Below, piece by piece: positions 40,501 to 49,419 of a stretch of 64,000 bases of DNA. The DNA lies in NCBI GenBank assembly GCA_015061915.1, contig SUVR01000009.1, positions 43,357 through 107,356 on the forward strand. The letters run 5' to 3'. Below the pieces are notes generated by a model. It was given only the letters and a program-made list of their open reading frames with translations, ran no database searches and had not been told where the DNA came from. The DNA is from Lentisphaerota bacterium. GTDB lineage: Bacteria > Verrucomicrobiota > Lentisphaeria > Victivallales > UBA1829. A program made the translations under genes and the position numbers. How positions within the stretch are numbered: position 1 is the first letter of the stretch; each line of letters opens with the position of its first letter.

Positions 40501-41448
40501 AGCGGGCTGCCGGTAGAAAAAACATTGCCCATTCAGTTGGGCTATCACTCGCACCATCGCGGATCGCTTATTTACCCCCTGTTGGATTTTTACAGTCGGC
40601 AATTTAATAAACCGGAATACCGCAAACTGGCGGTTCGGGCTGCTTATGCAGAATTTTTAAACGGTACTCCTTATCCTGAGCCCATGGATATATTGCGTAC
40701 CAATGTGTTGGCTGAAGCGGATGAAAAATCATTGCTCGAAGAAGTTTTAACTCTGCGCCGGACTGCAGCAGCAGACGGTTTTATCCGCAACGGAGATTTC
40801 TCGCTTGACAGCCAATGGTTCCGCAACTGGCACCTGCCCAGTGGCCGGCAAATGAGTTACGATGAACTTATGGAAGCATGGCCGCTTAAAAAAGAAAAAA
40901 ATTATAAGGCAAACGCCAAATATTACTCAACTGTAAAAGATAAAGTCAGTCCGTGGCGCAGTTATTCACGCAACCTTGCTTATATGGATCATCAGGAATA
41001 TTTCAATGCTCCGCCCTCTTTGAATATAACGCTCGGGCACTGGTATCCCTGCGGAAACGCTGCATGGCTCGACAGTGCCCCGGCATATCTCAAACCGGGT
41101 AAATGGAAGCTGTCCGGAGCATACAAAACCGATTTGAATATAAATCCAATAACTTCAGTTCTGGTAATGAATTTTACTCCGGAAAAAGAAGAGACCCGGG
41201 CATACCGCTTCAAGCCGGGCAATCTTAACGGAAACATACCCATTGCAGTATGGTACTCCACGCCCTGTCTGAAAAATCCGCAGGCAACGGTTGCTGCAAC
41301 TCATAAAAACGGTTGGAAAACTTTTGAATTTACTTTTGAAAATCATTTACCGGGCATTGCTGTGTTCCGGGCGATCTACCGTCTGGCAAATGGCAAAGAC
41401 CGTGCTGAAATATGGTTAGATGACATAAAATTAGAAAGGATAAAATAA
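37528..41448 (+). CDS. Secreted large protein: TPR repeats, carbohydrate-binding-like module, lyase/alpha-alpha barrel-like region (PCRGLX/YetA-like?)
   Basis: Signal peptide; TPRs (DAAYKKGKYAEGLEKLLAAQKL); NVPVAVALPMQQGMFKGGSYAVAAAENGKKYPAEVEPVAYYHQDRSVRSAMVRFNADLQAG resembles RIFT-barrel exo-lyases; (a/a)-like central region; C-terminal CBM-like domain. Confidence 0.6.
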   Translation: MNKIMILSFCTALFLLLSISSNAAENTAAGNDLRSLFTAGDAAYKKGKYAEGLEKLLAAQKLANTPWYKFAIDYRLAQCYYYTKKYEEALAAAKSALNYKSIGNKDHNLMTNRAAEALLQLKKYDEAMQIVKTQLASEKREKSNYYLTMLLEGRILMEQKKFQEADQAFEKCQNYMKLSAMEQAKLYWYRGVNFQNANDLNKARDYYKKAIKLDGKWFSKDAQRRLDLLDKKGAEANNLLPDGSFEYCAGRTWNRMIDLGYAPGDFFWSQDSSTAFHGQYSLRSNGTQPLLLAGEGKFTNGYFSIYLKSPEAGAKVRVEFFAYKSFERTLLASQVFELTNSWTRYFVKLKYIWLPVDQASTPFVIAVTPLADKTVYADAAQLETTRFLPYSDYRLQLLSSAEAQKIFMSRFAPQHKKTTNSSAQALPKEFKINAYYPVAAANVPVAVALPMQQGMFKGGSYAVAAAENGKKYPAEVEPVAYYHQDRSVRSAMVRFNADLQAGVNTFTIRPGKLPTPAVDAELPPMELFAADHTGKKYQSRELSAVKSFDNFHTARFIRRGILADDAGLALAGYSLYIEKNKTLQAFKINVTIYNLADDRPLVIRSAGINIKSKRPGKTASYQQFFTLADKTFTHTADDGPAIISGTGGTLLIREKSLRHPVELSLNNEGVFTGYLYPPQAAALYLSRKMSLSREFIFSYNSNPTAVANQLGYRCTAMADAGEFTGTNFLSLPVKKAVPAQKFAYSKFKKLRNTMLLTPQKILNHPKKHILHGVFNYGDLYGDRGWGNLESYLDMAEILYAIGMNDPEVMASGLNRATHYRDVDIVDGSAVIHGPNHSGGFIYEFSHSWPQGVILHYLLTGDERSWEVIQRTAMRYMATPIDYKHIADSRSLGRYLLGLADMYCLTGDERLKERFIQQVKFAEKAQLGAKVKDQTIFHWNGRTDPFHVWYGACALMQMYQATGDESILQAFKREVDASLNMDFFRLDLQELWSGLPVEKTLPIQLGYHSHHRGSLIYPLLDFYSRQFNKPEYRKLAVRAAYAEFLNGTPYPEPMDILRTNVLAEADEKSLLEEVLTLRRTAAADGFIRNGDFSLDSQWFRNWHLPSGRQMSYDELMEAWPLKKEKNYKANAKYYSTVKDKVSPWRSYSRNLAYMDHQEYFNAPPSLNITLGHWYPCGNAAWLDSAPAYLKPGKWKLSGAYKTDLNINPITSVLVMNFTPEKEETRAYRFKPGNLNGNIPIAVWYSTPCLKNPQATVAATHKNGWKTFEFTFENHLPGIAVFRAIYRLANGKDRAEIWLDDIKLERIK

Positions 41449-42491
41449 TGCAACAAACAAATTATAACCCGGTTCGTCTGGGGTTGGTGGGGCTTAACTT
41501 TGGCGGTGGTCTTGCCCACCGGCAGATTTTCGGGCAAGCCAACGAAAAATTCGTCAAAATCGTAGCTGTATGCGATCTGGATCGTGCCAAAGCCGATAAA
41601 TACGCTGCTGAACACGGTAATCTGCCCGCCTATTACAGTTTGAGCGATATTCTTGCGGATGAACAAGTCGAAGCAATTATGCTGATGATCCCGCCCGCAG
41701 GACGCTCAGCAGCAGTACAGCAGTGTTTGGCTGCCAATAAACATGTTTTGACCACCAAACCTTTTGATCTTGATCCGGTATCAGCTCAAGCTGCGCTGGA
41801 AGAAGCTGCCAAACGTAAGCTGACTGTGCATCTCAATTCACCGGCACCGCATCCGTCGGATGATTTGCAGCAAATTCGTTTGTGGCAGAAAAAATTTGAT
41901 TTGGGCAATCCGGTTTCCGCTTATTGGGAAACTTATGCAGAATATCACGAACAGGCTGATGGCAGCTGGTTTGACAGTTTTGAAAAATGTCCGGCTGCCC
42001 CCATTTTCCGCATAGGTATTTATGGCATAAATGAATTGGTGGAACTACTGGGGGAACCCGAAAAAGTGGAGTTGGCAACCAGCCGCATTTCTACCGGCAG
42101 ACCCACTCCTGATAACGCTCAACTTACCATAAAATTTACCAACGGTGCTATCGGAACAGTGTATGCAGCTCTCTGCATTGGCGACGGGCAGCTTTATCCG
42201 TCAGCATTGACCGTGCACTTTGAACACGGCACGATTTATAAACGGCAATGCCGCAAGCTCGAAGAACGGGATTTTCAGACTCTGGAACTGCGTCTTACCA
42301 CGGTCAGAGACGGCAAGTTTTATGAAGAACAAGTTACGCTGCCTGCCGCAAACCGCAGCGGCGGCTATCAATATGATAAATTTTACGAAGCAGTACGCAA
42401 TAATTTGCCCGATACTCCCGGCACGATCAAGGCGATCGTTTCCGGAGTAAAAGCGTTGGCAATGATGGCAGAAAAGGAAAAAATGCAATGA
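41448..42491 (+). CDS. Gfo/Idh/MocA-family oxidoreductase
   Basis: RLGLVGLNFGGGLAHRQIFGQANEKFVKIVAVCDLDRAKADKYAAEHG, HVLTTKPFDLDPVSA; TAATG coupling to the upstream gene. Confidence 0.9.
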   Translation: MQQTNYNPVRLGLVGLNFGGGLAHRQIFGQANEKFVKIVAVCDLDRAKADKYAAEHGNLPAYYSLSDILADEQVEAIMLMIPPAGRSAAVQQCLAANKHVLTTKPFDLDPVSAQAALEEAAKRKLTVHLNSPAPHPSDDLQQIRLWQKKFDLGNPVSAYWETYAEYHEQADGSWFDSFEKCPAAPIFRIGIYGINELVELLGEPEKVELATSRISTGRPTPDNAQLTIKFTNGAIGTVYAALCIGDGQLYPSALTVHFEHGTIYKRQCRKLEERDFQTLELRLTTVRDGKFYEEQVTLPAANRSGGYQYDKFYEAVRNNLPDTPGTIKAIVSGVKALAMMAEKEKMQ

Positions 42492-43258
42492 ATATGGATG
42501 CAAATTTTATCAAGGAACAGGCAAAAAAATGTGGTGCTGATATAGTTGGCATCGCCAGTATTGACCGTTTTGTTAATGCGCCGATGTCAGAAAATCCGGC
42601 TCAAATCAAACCGGATACCCGCTCAGTGATCGTGCTGGGGTTCCGTATTTTACGCGGAGCTTTGCGCGGTATCGAAAACGGCACCAACTGGGGATCTTAC
42701 GCAGCTTGTGATCCATCCGGTATGTGTACCTATATGCAGGAAGCTACCTATCACCTCTGCCGTTTGATCGAAAACAACGGCTATGAGGCTCTGCCGCTGA
42801 TCCGCCACAGCTACGATCTGCGCGAAACCGGTGTGCCGGTTGCTCCGGATCGTGCTGCTCCGGATGTAATTATTGATATGGAATATGCCGCCTGGGCGGC
42901 CGGACTGGGCGAAATGGGCATGGGAAAATTCTTCCTGACTCCGCAATTCGGTCCCCGACAGGTTTTTTCGGCGATTCTGACGGAGTTGGATCTGGCTGCC
43001 GATGAACCATTTGCCGGCAATATTTGTGACCGATGCGGCGAATGTGTGCGTGCTTGTCCGGCAATGGCGATCAATTCAGCAGTTACAGCTTCGCAAGGTA
43101 CGCTTGAACATTGGCAGTTGGCAGTACCCAGTTGTCAGATATGTCAGACCGGTACTACTCCGCGGCCCTATTCGCTGGGGCTGGAACCCAACCGGGTCAG
43201 TGCCGCTTGCGGCAGAGCTTGTGTAAAACATCTGGAGGCAAAGAAACGCTCATGTTGA
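42488..43258 (+). CDS. 4Fe-4S protein, QueG/reductive-dehalogenase-like, copy 1
   Basis: CGADIVGIASIDRFVNAP, GLGEMGMGKFFLTPQFGPRQVFSAILTE, CDRCGECVRACPAMAI. Confidence 0.82.
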   Translation: MNMDANFIKEQAKKCGADIVGIASIDRFVNAPMSENPAQIKPDTRSVIVLGFRILRGALRGIENGTNWGSYAACDPSGMCTYMQEATYHLCRLIENNGYEALPLIRHSYDLRETGVPVAPDRAAPDVIIDMEYAAWAAGLGEMGMGKFFLTPQFGPRQVFSAILTELDLAADEPFAGNICDRCGECVRACPAMAINSAVTASQGTLEHWQLAVPSCQICQTGTTPRPYSLGLEPNRVSAACGRACVKHLEAKKRSC

Positions 43259-44310
43259 CTGCCGAAAAATTAAAAAAATATGCTCGTGAAGAACTGGGGA
43301 TCGACGCTATCGGCATTGCCAGTATCGACCGGTTTGCCAATGCTCCGGAATACATGCACCCGCAATCGATCATGCCTGAATGTAAATCGGTAATTATTTT
43401 TACCCGGCGTATTCTACGCGGTTGTTACCGTGGTATTGAACAGGGTACTCACTGGCCGAGTTATCAAGTGTTTGCTTACGCCGGATTAACTAAACTGGTA
43501 CATCAGGCGAACTATCGTTTAGGCCGGTTTATTGAAGATCACGGTTTTGAAGCAGTACCGGCACCACCGGCAGCAACACTCAAAGAATCCGGTCCCCGCG
43601 GACCGGTGCCGGAAGGTGGAAAATATCCGCGAAATATAAATATAAGTTTGCGGATCGCCGCAGTTATGGCCGGTTTGGGTGAAATGGGCTGGAGCAAAGT
43701 ATTTTTATCTCACGATTTCGGGCCCCGGCAGCGGTTGGGCTGCATACTTACTGATGCCGAGCTGGAACCTGATCCGATCCGCATTGGCGAAATATGCGAC
43801 CAATGCAAACTGTGTGTACGCGATTGTCCCGGCGAAGCAATCAATAAAGATAAAGCTGTCGAATTTGATGCCGGGGGCAAAAAGTGGAAATGCAATGATC
43901 TTAATCTGGGGCGCTGCAAATTGACTCACTTCGGCTTGAACCGCACGACCTCGCCGCATTTTGTTAAAAGTTTTCCCGGTGTTTATCTGCCGATCAAAGA
44001 ACAGGGTATAACCTGGGTTGAAGGCTGGAATTTTGGTCACGCACTGTTCAGCGCATTGCCGACTTACAAAGCTTTTTCGGCCTATCCGATCGCTATTTGC
44101 GGGGCACGCGGCTGCATCATAAGCTGTATGGATCATTTGGAGAAACGCAAACGGATCAAAAATATTTTTCACACCCCGTTCAGAAATGCCCCTCCGTGGA
44201 AATTACCGGAAAAACCGCAACAGTTCCATGAAGATCATCATGGTTTTGTCTATGATCCGGAAAATCCCGATGCCAATAAAAATGGCGGCGTACAGTCGAA
44301 CTGGTATTGA
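43252..44310 (+). CDS. 4Fe-4S protein, QueG/reductive-dehalogenase-like, copy 2
   Basis: LGIDAIGIASIDRFANAPEYM, GLGEMGWSKVFLSHDFGPRQRLGCILTDAELE, CDQCKLCVRDCPGEAI; paralogous to the preceding gene. Confidence 0.82.
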   Translation: MLTAEKLKKYAREELGIDAIGIASIDRFANAPEYMHPQSIMPECKSVIIFTRRILRGCYRGIEQGTHWPSYQVFAYAGLTKLVHQANYRLGRFIEDHGFEAVPAPPAATLKESGPRGPVPEGGKYPRNINISLRIAAVMAGLGEMGWSKVFLSHDFGPRQRLGCILTDAELEPDPIRIGEICDQCKLCVRDCPGEAINKDKAVEFDAGGKKWKCNDLNLGRCKLTHFGLNRTTSPHFVKSFPGVYLPIKEQGITWVEGWNFGHALFSALPTYKAFSAYPIAICGARGCIISCMDHLEKRKRIKNIFHTPFRNAPPWKLPEKPQQFHEDHHGFVYDPENPDANKNGGVQSNWY

Positions 44311-44331
44311 TTACACAAGGAGGATATATTA

Positions 44332-45329
44332 TGCTTGATAATGTACAACTTAAACCCATCAGCGGCACTTTTGCCAATATGCTTATCTCTGATACCGGGA
44401 TCGTCAACGCCGGTTTGAAGGATTGGGAAAATGACTTTAAGATGATGAAAGCTATTGGTATGGATCACATCTTTATCATCCGTACCGAGTGCGAACAAAA
44501 CGGTATAAGGCTTTCTGCCGAAGACCCCCGCTCAACTACCTGGAAAGAAGACAAGTGCATATTGGATATGATCTTCCGCTTGAGCGAGGAATACGGTATG
44601 ACCGTCTATCTCGGCGGCCCCCAGAGTATCACCAATTTGCATAAAGGCGATTGGCACAAAGAAGTTGACGACAACAAGCGTTACTACGACCGCACTGTGG
44701 AAAAATACAGCCATTACAAGTGCTTCAAAGGCTTGTATGTAACGCTGGAAGCGTTGCCGTGGCACTTCAATTTTCTGGATATCTGCACGGAAGTTTTGCA
44801 GTATATGCGGAAAAATTTCCCGCACATGAAAACCTTTATGTCGCCGGGATTCGGCGGCCTGAAGGGCGACATGAGTTCCCGCTACAATGTGGATGAATGG
44901 GTGGATATTTACGGGCGGTATTTCTTTGAGCGTGTAGCCGGTCTGCTGGATTATTGCGCTCCGCAGGATAAGATCACCTGTCCGGCGTGCCATTACGGCG
45001 AAATTCTGGATAACGGCATCAAGGAGTGGTATCTCAAGGTGGGCGAACTCTTCAAACGGTGCAATATCGAGCTTTGGACAAATGTGGAAACCTTCCAGCA
45101 GCCGTTTCCCGGTCACGGCGAACCCAGCGGCGTATACCGCCAAATCGATTACCGGTCGCTGTATATGAAGCTGTCGGAAGCTTCGCCGCTGGTAAAAAAG
45201 ATCATCACCTATGAATTTTTCAGCTTGATGAGCCCCAACACTGAATGGGGTTCCAGTCGCCGTCTGCTGGCCAGATATCTGGAAATGCTGGGTAAAGATC
45301 CGGCGATCATCGACGAAATTTACAACTGA
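44332..45329 (+). CDS. TIM-barrel protein, DUF4434-like putative glycoside hydrolase
   Basis: LKPISGTFANMLISDTGIVNAGLKDWENDFKMMKAIGMDHIFIIRTE..., YSHYKCFKGLYVTLEALPWHF, HMKTFMSPGF. Confidence 0.6.
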
Positions 45330-45358
45330 TTATTTTGCCGCAAAAATACAAGCAATAC

Positions 45359-45388
45359 GCCCTGCCGGGTCCGCTGGATCGGCAGGGC
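45359..45388 (+). terminator. Hairpin downstream of the glycan operon
   Basis: GCCCTGCCG...CGGCAGGGC shortly after the stop at 45329. Confidence 0.6.
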
Positions 45389-45821
45389 TGCTGTTTATAA
45401 CCAAAATAAAATTGTTTTTACCTGAAAATTGTCATATCGGGTTTACATTTTCATAAAGCGGTAATCTTAATTGCAGATCCACAACAACACCGCTGACTCC
45501 CTTTTTTATAAAGAAATATTTTCTGCATTATTATTTAACTTGTTTATTTTCAAGCATTTATAATGCCTTGCTTTCTTGAGAAATCCTCCTTCATGGTATA
45601 TATTGTATCTTTTTGACTATCAACAAGATACCAAAAAAATGAAGGGTTAAATATCATGCAAATTTCATTATTCTGTAATTATCAGCTTTACCTCAAAAAA
45701 CTCATCGTTTTACACCAAATATGATGCTCTTTTTTAAGTAAAGCAAAGAGTCCCGTCTGCTGTCAATCCCCCTGTATTTACCGGGGATTTTTTCTGCGAA
45801 TTGCCTGTTGTGCAAATTATT

Positions 45822-47393
45822 TTATCTGGCAGAGCGATCTATTTTTTCTTCTTCCCAACCGATGAGATTGCCTTTGATGGAATCAAAGTTTACACCGACA
45901 ATGTAAATATCCCGCTTGTCAAGCAGATATTTTTTATAGTATTCTTTCGCTTTGATTTGTTCCAATGCAGTCGGGTCATTGTCGAGCTTGAATTCAAAGA
46001 TATAGACAGCTTTTCCGGTCTTTACCACCGCATCGATCCTGCCGTCATTGGTGGTTGATTCAGCTTCGATGTATGCTCCCAGCAAACGGAATATGGAAAA
46101 GAAAATCGTCTGGAAAGTCGATTCCTGTTTTTTGTGGATATCATAGGGGATTCCGGCAAAAAATACTTCCATGACTTTGCGGAGTTTCTTCAAATCGCCG
46201 TTGAGCAGACTGGTCGCCATTTCGGCAACAAACTGCACGCTGCCGGTCTGGGTTTTCCCCGCATAACTGTTCAATATATACGCACTGAACGCTGTGCTGA
46301 CCTCTTTATTGGGGAAATCCAGAAAATACCAGGTCTGACCGAACTTTTGTTCAGTATCTTTTATCGTAACATACCCTGTCTGCAAAAGCAATGCCAACGG
46401 GTCGATATTGTCGATTTCAAAGGCATTGAACGCCACTTCCGGCACTGAATTACCACCCACAGCTGACTGGAAATCAAAATCAGTTCTTTTAGCCAGTTCT
46501 ATCAGGAATGAAGGCGTGCCGGTAGAAAACCAGTAGTTGTTGAATTCGCCGCCGCTTTCCAGAAATTTGGCGAACGATACCGGATTATAAACTGTTTTGG
46601 CTCCCCGATGGAACCGGTAACCATTGTACCACTCTTTGATTTCCGATTTGTATGCGTCAATATCCTGATTGCCGGCCAGAGCGGCAATGCGGTCGCCAAA
46701 GTTGGCTTCCAATTCCTCTTGAGTATAGCCGAACATCTCCGCATACCGGGCATCCATTGTTATATCGGTAAGGTTATTCAAATCCGAAAAGAGCGACACA
46801 TGACTGAACTTGCTGACGCCGGTAACAAAGAGAAACCGTTCTTTGGCATTGCGGTCTTTCAAAACGCTGTAAAAACCTTTCAGACATTTTTGAATATCTG
46901 CAATATTTGGATTGGAAATGTTATCCAGTATGGGCTTATCGTATTCATCGACCAGAATGACCACACTGTTTATTGCAAAAGCGCTGTCAATCAATCTGCC
47001 GAAAGCCAGAGATGCCTCCTGCACAGCAGGCAATTCAATATCAAGCTCCTGTGCGGCAATTTTGATTTTATCCAGCAAATACTTTTCCAGCTTTTCCACT
47101 GTGTTGTTAATTGAGTTATAATCACCCAAGCTCAAATGGATTACCGGATGCTTTTGCCAATCATACGGTTTATCATAAATGGCAAGCCCTTTGAAAAGCT
47201 CTTTTTTACCTTCAAAAACAGCTTTCAGAGTGGAAACAGTCAAAGATTTACCAAAGCGGCGGGGACGCGAGAGAAAATAAGACTCGCCAGCCGGATTTAT
47301 CAACTTCCAGATATACTCCGTCTTATCGACATAGAGGTAATCCGCCTGCCGTAATTTCTCAAAATTGTAAACGCTGCTGGTAATATCTTTCAT
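45822..47393 (-). CDS. AAA-ATPase-like (PF09820-type) protein with PD-(D/E)XK C-terminal domain
   Basis: MKDITSSVYNFEKLRQADYLYVDKTEYIWKLINPAGESYFLSRPRRFGKSLTVSTLKAVF; VVILVDEYDKPILDN; C-terminal YIFEFKLDNDPTALEQIKAKEYYKKY. Confidence 0.92.
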   Translation of the reverse strand: MKDITSSVYNFEKLRQADYLYVDKTEYIWKLINPAGESYFLSRPRRFGKSLTVSTLKAVFEGKKELFKGLAIYDKPYDWQKHPVIHLSLGDYNSINNTVEKLEKYLLDKIKIAAQELDIELPAVQEASLAFGRLIDSAFAINSVVILVDEYDKPILDNISNPNIADIQKCLKGFYSVLKDRNAKERFLFVTGVSKFSHVSLFSDLNNLTDITMDARYAEMFGYTQEELEANFGDRIAALAGNQDIDAYKSEIKEWYNGYRFHRGAKTVYNPVSFAKFLESGGEFNNYWFSTGTPSFLIELAKRTDFDFQSAVGGNSVPEVAFNAFEIDNIDPLALLLQTGYVTIKDTEQKFGQTWYFLDFPNKEVSTAFSAYILNSYAGKTQTGSVQFVAEMATSLLNGDLKKLRKVMEVFFAGIPYDIHKKQESTFQTIFFSIFRLLGAYIEAESTTNDGRIDAVVKTGKAVYIFEFKLDNDPTALEQIKAKEYYKKYLLDKRDIYIVGVNFDSIKGNLIGWEEEKIDRSAR

Positions 47394-47485
47394 TGTTATA
47401 TGCTCCTCAATGCGTAATATACACTGTATTGACCGCATTTCCAATTATTTTATTCCATAAAATACAAAAAATAAGTTTCCCTTAT

Positions 47486-48112
47486 TCAGACCGACATAAA
47501 GTCGCTGATGTTGAACCAGTACTCTGTCCGATAAATAATCTGGGCGGCTTTTCTTCGTGCAATATGTTTTTTTCTGCCTTCCGGATCATTTTTGTACTCA
47601 TTATGATTTTGCCAATCGGCTTTGAGCGCGTACCAATCTTTTTTAAGAAAAGCCCGTACAGCAACTATCAAGTGATCGTGTAATATACCGTTTACATCGC
47701 AAAGATCCTGGGCCACTGTGATGTAATGGAACCCTTGAAAACGTTCATCCGCCGGTTTGGAATGAACCAATTCTTCCCAAATTCTTTTATCGACAAAAGC
47801 ATACTCCAGTGATACCCCATCAAATCTTTTATGCGGATTGATTTCCGGATCAAACTCCTTGACAATAGTTGCGTGTTCTACATCGTATCCCCATCCCCCG
47901 GAAAAGTTACATTCATCAGCTGTGCGTGGAAAGTGTTGCTGTAATACTTTTCGTGGTGTTGGGTAATCATCCGGAAGACGAAACAACTCTCCGGGTAATG
48001 TACCTGCCAATAAACGGTTGTTGTGTATGCCTGATATTGGAGTATGGTATTTGTTATATTCTCTTGGCAAACTCATTAATATTGAATTTAGAAATTTATC
48101 TGCTTGTGTCAT
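47486..48112 (-). CDS. Hypothetical protein of unknown family
   Basis: Continuous 208-aa ORF MTQADKFLNSILMSLPREYNKYHTPISGIHNNR... immediately downstream of and co-oriented with the Gp2-like gene. Confidence 0.6.
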   Translation of the reverse strand: MTQADKFLNSILMSLPREYNKYHTPISGIHNNRLLAGTLPGELFRLPDDYPTPRKVLQQHFPRTADECNFSGGWGYDVEHATIVKEFDPEINPHKRFDGVSLEYAFVDKRIWEELVHSKPADERFQGFHYITVAQDLCDVNGILHDHLIVAVRAFLKKDWYALKADWQNHNEYKNDPEGRKKHIARRKAAQIIYRTEYWFNISDFMSV

Positions 48113-48193
48113 ATTTCATTCCTTCTTTATATGTCAGTTGAATAAATTCTGGGGTATGCGGGAAGCAAAAACTTCCCGCTGCTTTATTACCTT

Positions 48194-48829
48194 TCAATAT
48201 CCCGGATACCTCGAATATGTTTTACCTTCACTTTCTTTTTTCCTTCTGTACTGTTCTCGCCAATATTCTCTTGCCAGCATACAACGATTGTAATCTTTGA
48301 TAAACTGTGAAGTGAAAAACTTTTTGGTGCTTGATGGCGTAAGATCATTTTCATCTACTTTTGCCAAGTAAGATAATTGCCGCATGGTCTCTTGCTTTTG
48401 CTTGTGATTTTCCCAAGTACCGCGTTTGATCATTCTGCCGTTTTCTCTGGGTGATCCATCGGGTGCTTTATTGCACGGATAGACCAATGCTTTTTGCTGG
48501 ACTTCTTCCAACGGTATATCCAACTGATTAGCCCAATGTTTTTCTATGGTTTCTCTGACTGCATTTATAGAGCGTTTTTTATTGCCATCTAAAAGTATTC
48601 CTACATGGTAATGCTGATTTTCACTGGTTACCTGTTCCCGTCTGGCTACATACTGCGGATCATACCCTTTACGACCGAACTCCTGACATACGGCTTGCAT
48701 AGTTGATGAAAAATCTTTATTGCTGTTATCAGCATTATGATCTTTAGGATAACGAAGATCAAATCTTGCGACCAATACTTTGGAGTGCCGTTCTGTCATA
48801 GTCCACAAAAGATTTTCAATCGACTGCAT
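48194..48829 (-). CDS. Inovirus Gp2/YagK-YfjJ-like replication-associated protein (5' end uncertain)
   Basis: MQSIENLLWTMTERHSKVLVARFDLRYPKD...REQVTSENQHYHVGILLDGNKK...IEKHWANQ...NKAPDGSPRENGRMIKRGTWENHKQKQETMRQLSYLAKVD. Confidence 0.8.
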   Translation of the reverse strand: MQSIENLLWTMTERHSKVLVARFDLRYPKDHNADNSNKDFSSTMQAVCQEFGRKGYDPQYVARREQVTSENQHYHVGILLDGNKKRSINAVRETIEKHWANQLDIPLEEVQQKALVYPCNKAPDGSPRENGRMIKRGTWENHKQKQETMRQLSYLAKVDENDLTPSSTKKFFTSQFIKDYNRCMLAREYWREQYRRKKESEGKTYSRYPGY

Positions 48830-48907
48830 ATAAGCACAAGAAAACTCATGCGGGGTTTCACTTAACTTTGTACCATGATACTGGTTGTCGATAAAGGAGC
48901 GTATGTT

Positions 48908-49084
48908 ATGAATGAAATTCAAATTACTTTGGAAACTGTCAGAATGTTCAAAAGGATCATGCGGCCGATCGCCGAAGAAGGAATTATTTCTCTGCCGGAA
49001 TATCACGAAGCGATCAGTCAGTTGACCAGTTTGGCAGAACACGGTCGCTTGAAACCGGTAATTGTTCCCAAGTTGATAGATTAA
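48908..49084 (+). CDS. Small hypothetical protein
   Basis: MNEIQITLETVRMFKRIMRPIAEEGIISLPEYHEAISQLTSLAEHGRLKPVIVPKLID; AAAGGAG about 8 nt upstream of ATG 48908. Confidence 0.55.
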   Translation: MNEIQITLETVRMFKRIMRPIAEEGIISLPEYHEAISQLTSLAEHGRLKPVIVPKLID

Positions 49085-49348
49085 AAAGAAGCCGACGAAG
49101 AGTCTGAAGGTCTCCGCGGGCAGTTGGTGAAAAATTACACTCCGCTTCAAGCGTTCTGTATAATGATTTTCTGTCTGCTTTCAATTCCGTGTCTTGCCAC
49201 GCTGGCGATCATCAAGCGGGAGTTGAACTCCTGGAAAATGGCATTCATTGAAGCCGGAGCATTGTTCGCATTGGCGTATGTGTCCACGTTGATCATTTAT
49301 CAACTTGGAAAACTTTTTGAAATCGGAACGGAAATGCTCCGGCGATAA
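49085..49348 (+). pseudogene. feoB: 3' fragment of ferrous iron transporter FeoB
   Basis: KEADEESEGLRGQLVKNYTPLQAFCIMIFCLLSIPCLATLAIIKRELNSWKMAFIEAGALFALAYVSTLIIYQLGKLFEIG is a typical FeoB C-terminus; the GTPase domain and most TMs are absent. Confidence 0.85.
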
Positions 49349-49419
49349 AAAAGGCTTTTTTGATTCAGCAGAGGTGTTCAGATGAACACCTCTGTTTTTT
49401 ATTGATAGCCGGGTTTTTA

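Noticed and set aside
45600-45750. Possible small ORF or regulator remnant starting ATGCAAATTTCATTATTC
   Set aside because: Only about 20 codons and no family resemblance.
48830-49150. N-terminal extension of the Gp2-like ORF (MKRSVIFHQLPAETFRLF...)
   Set aside because: It is antisense to the feoB fragment and the small plus-strand ORF; Gp2 homology only begins around FIDNQYHGTKLSETP/MQSIENL.
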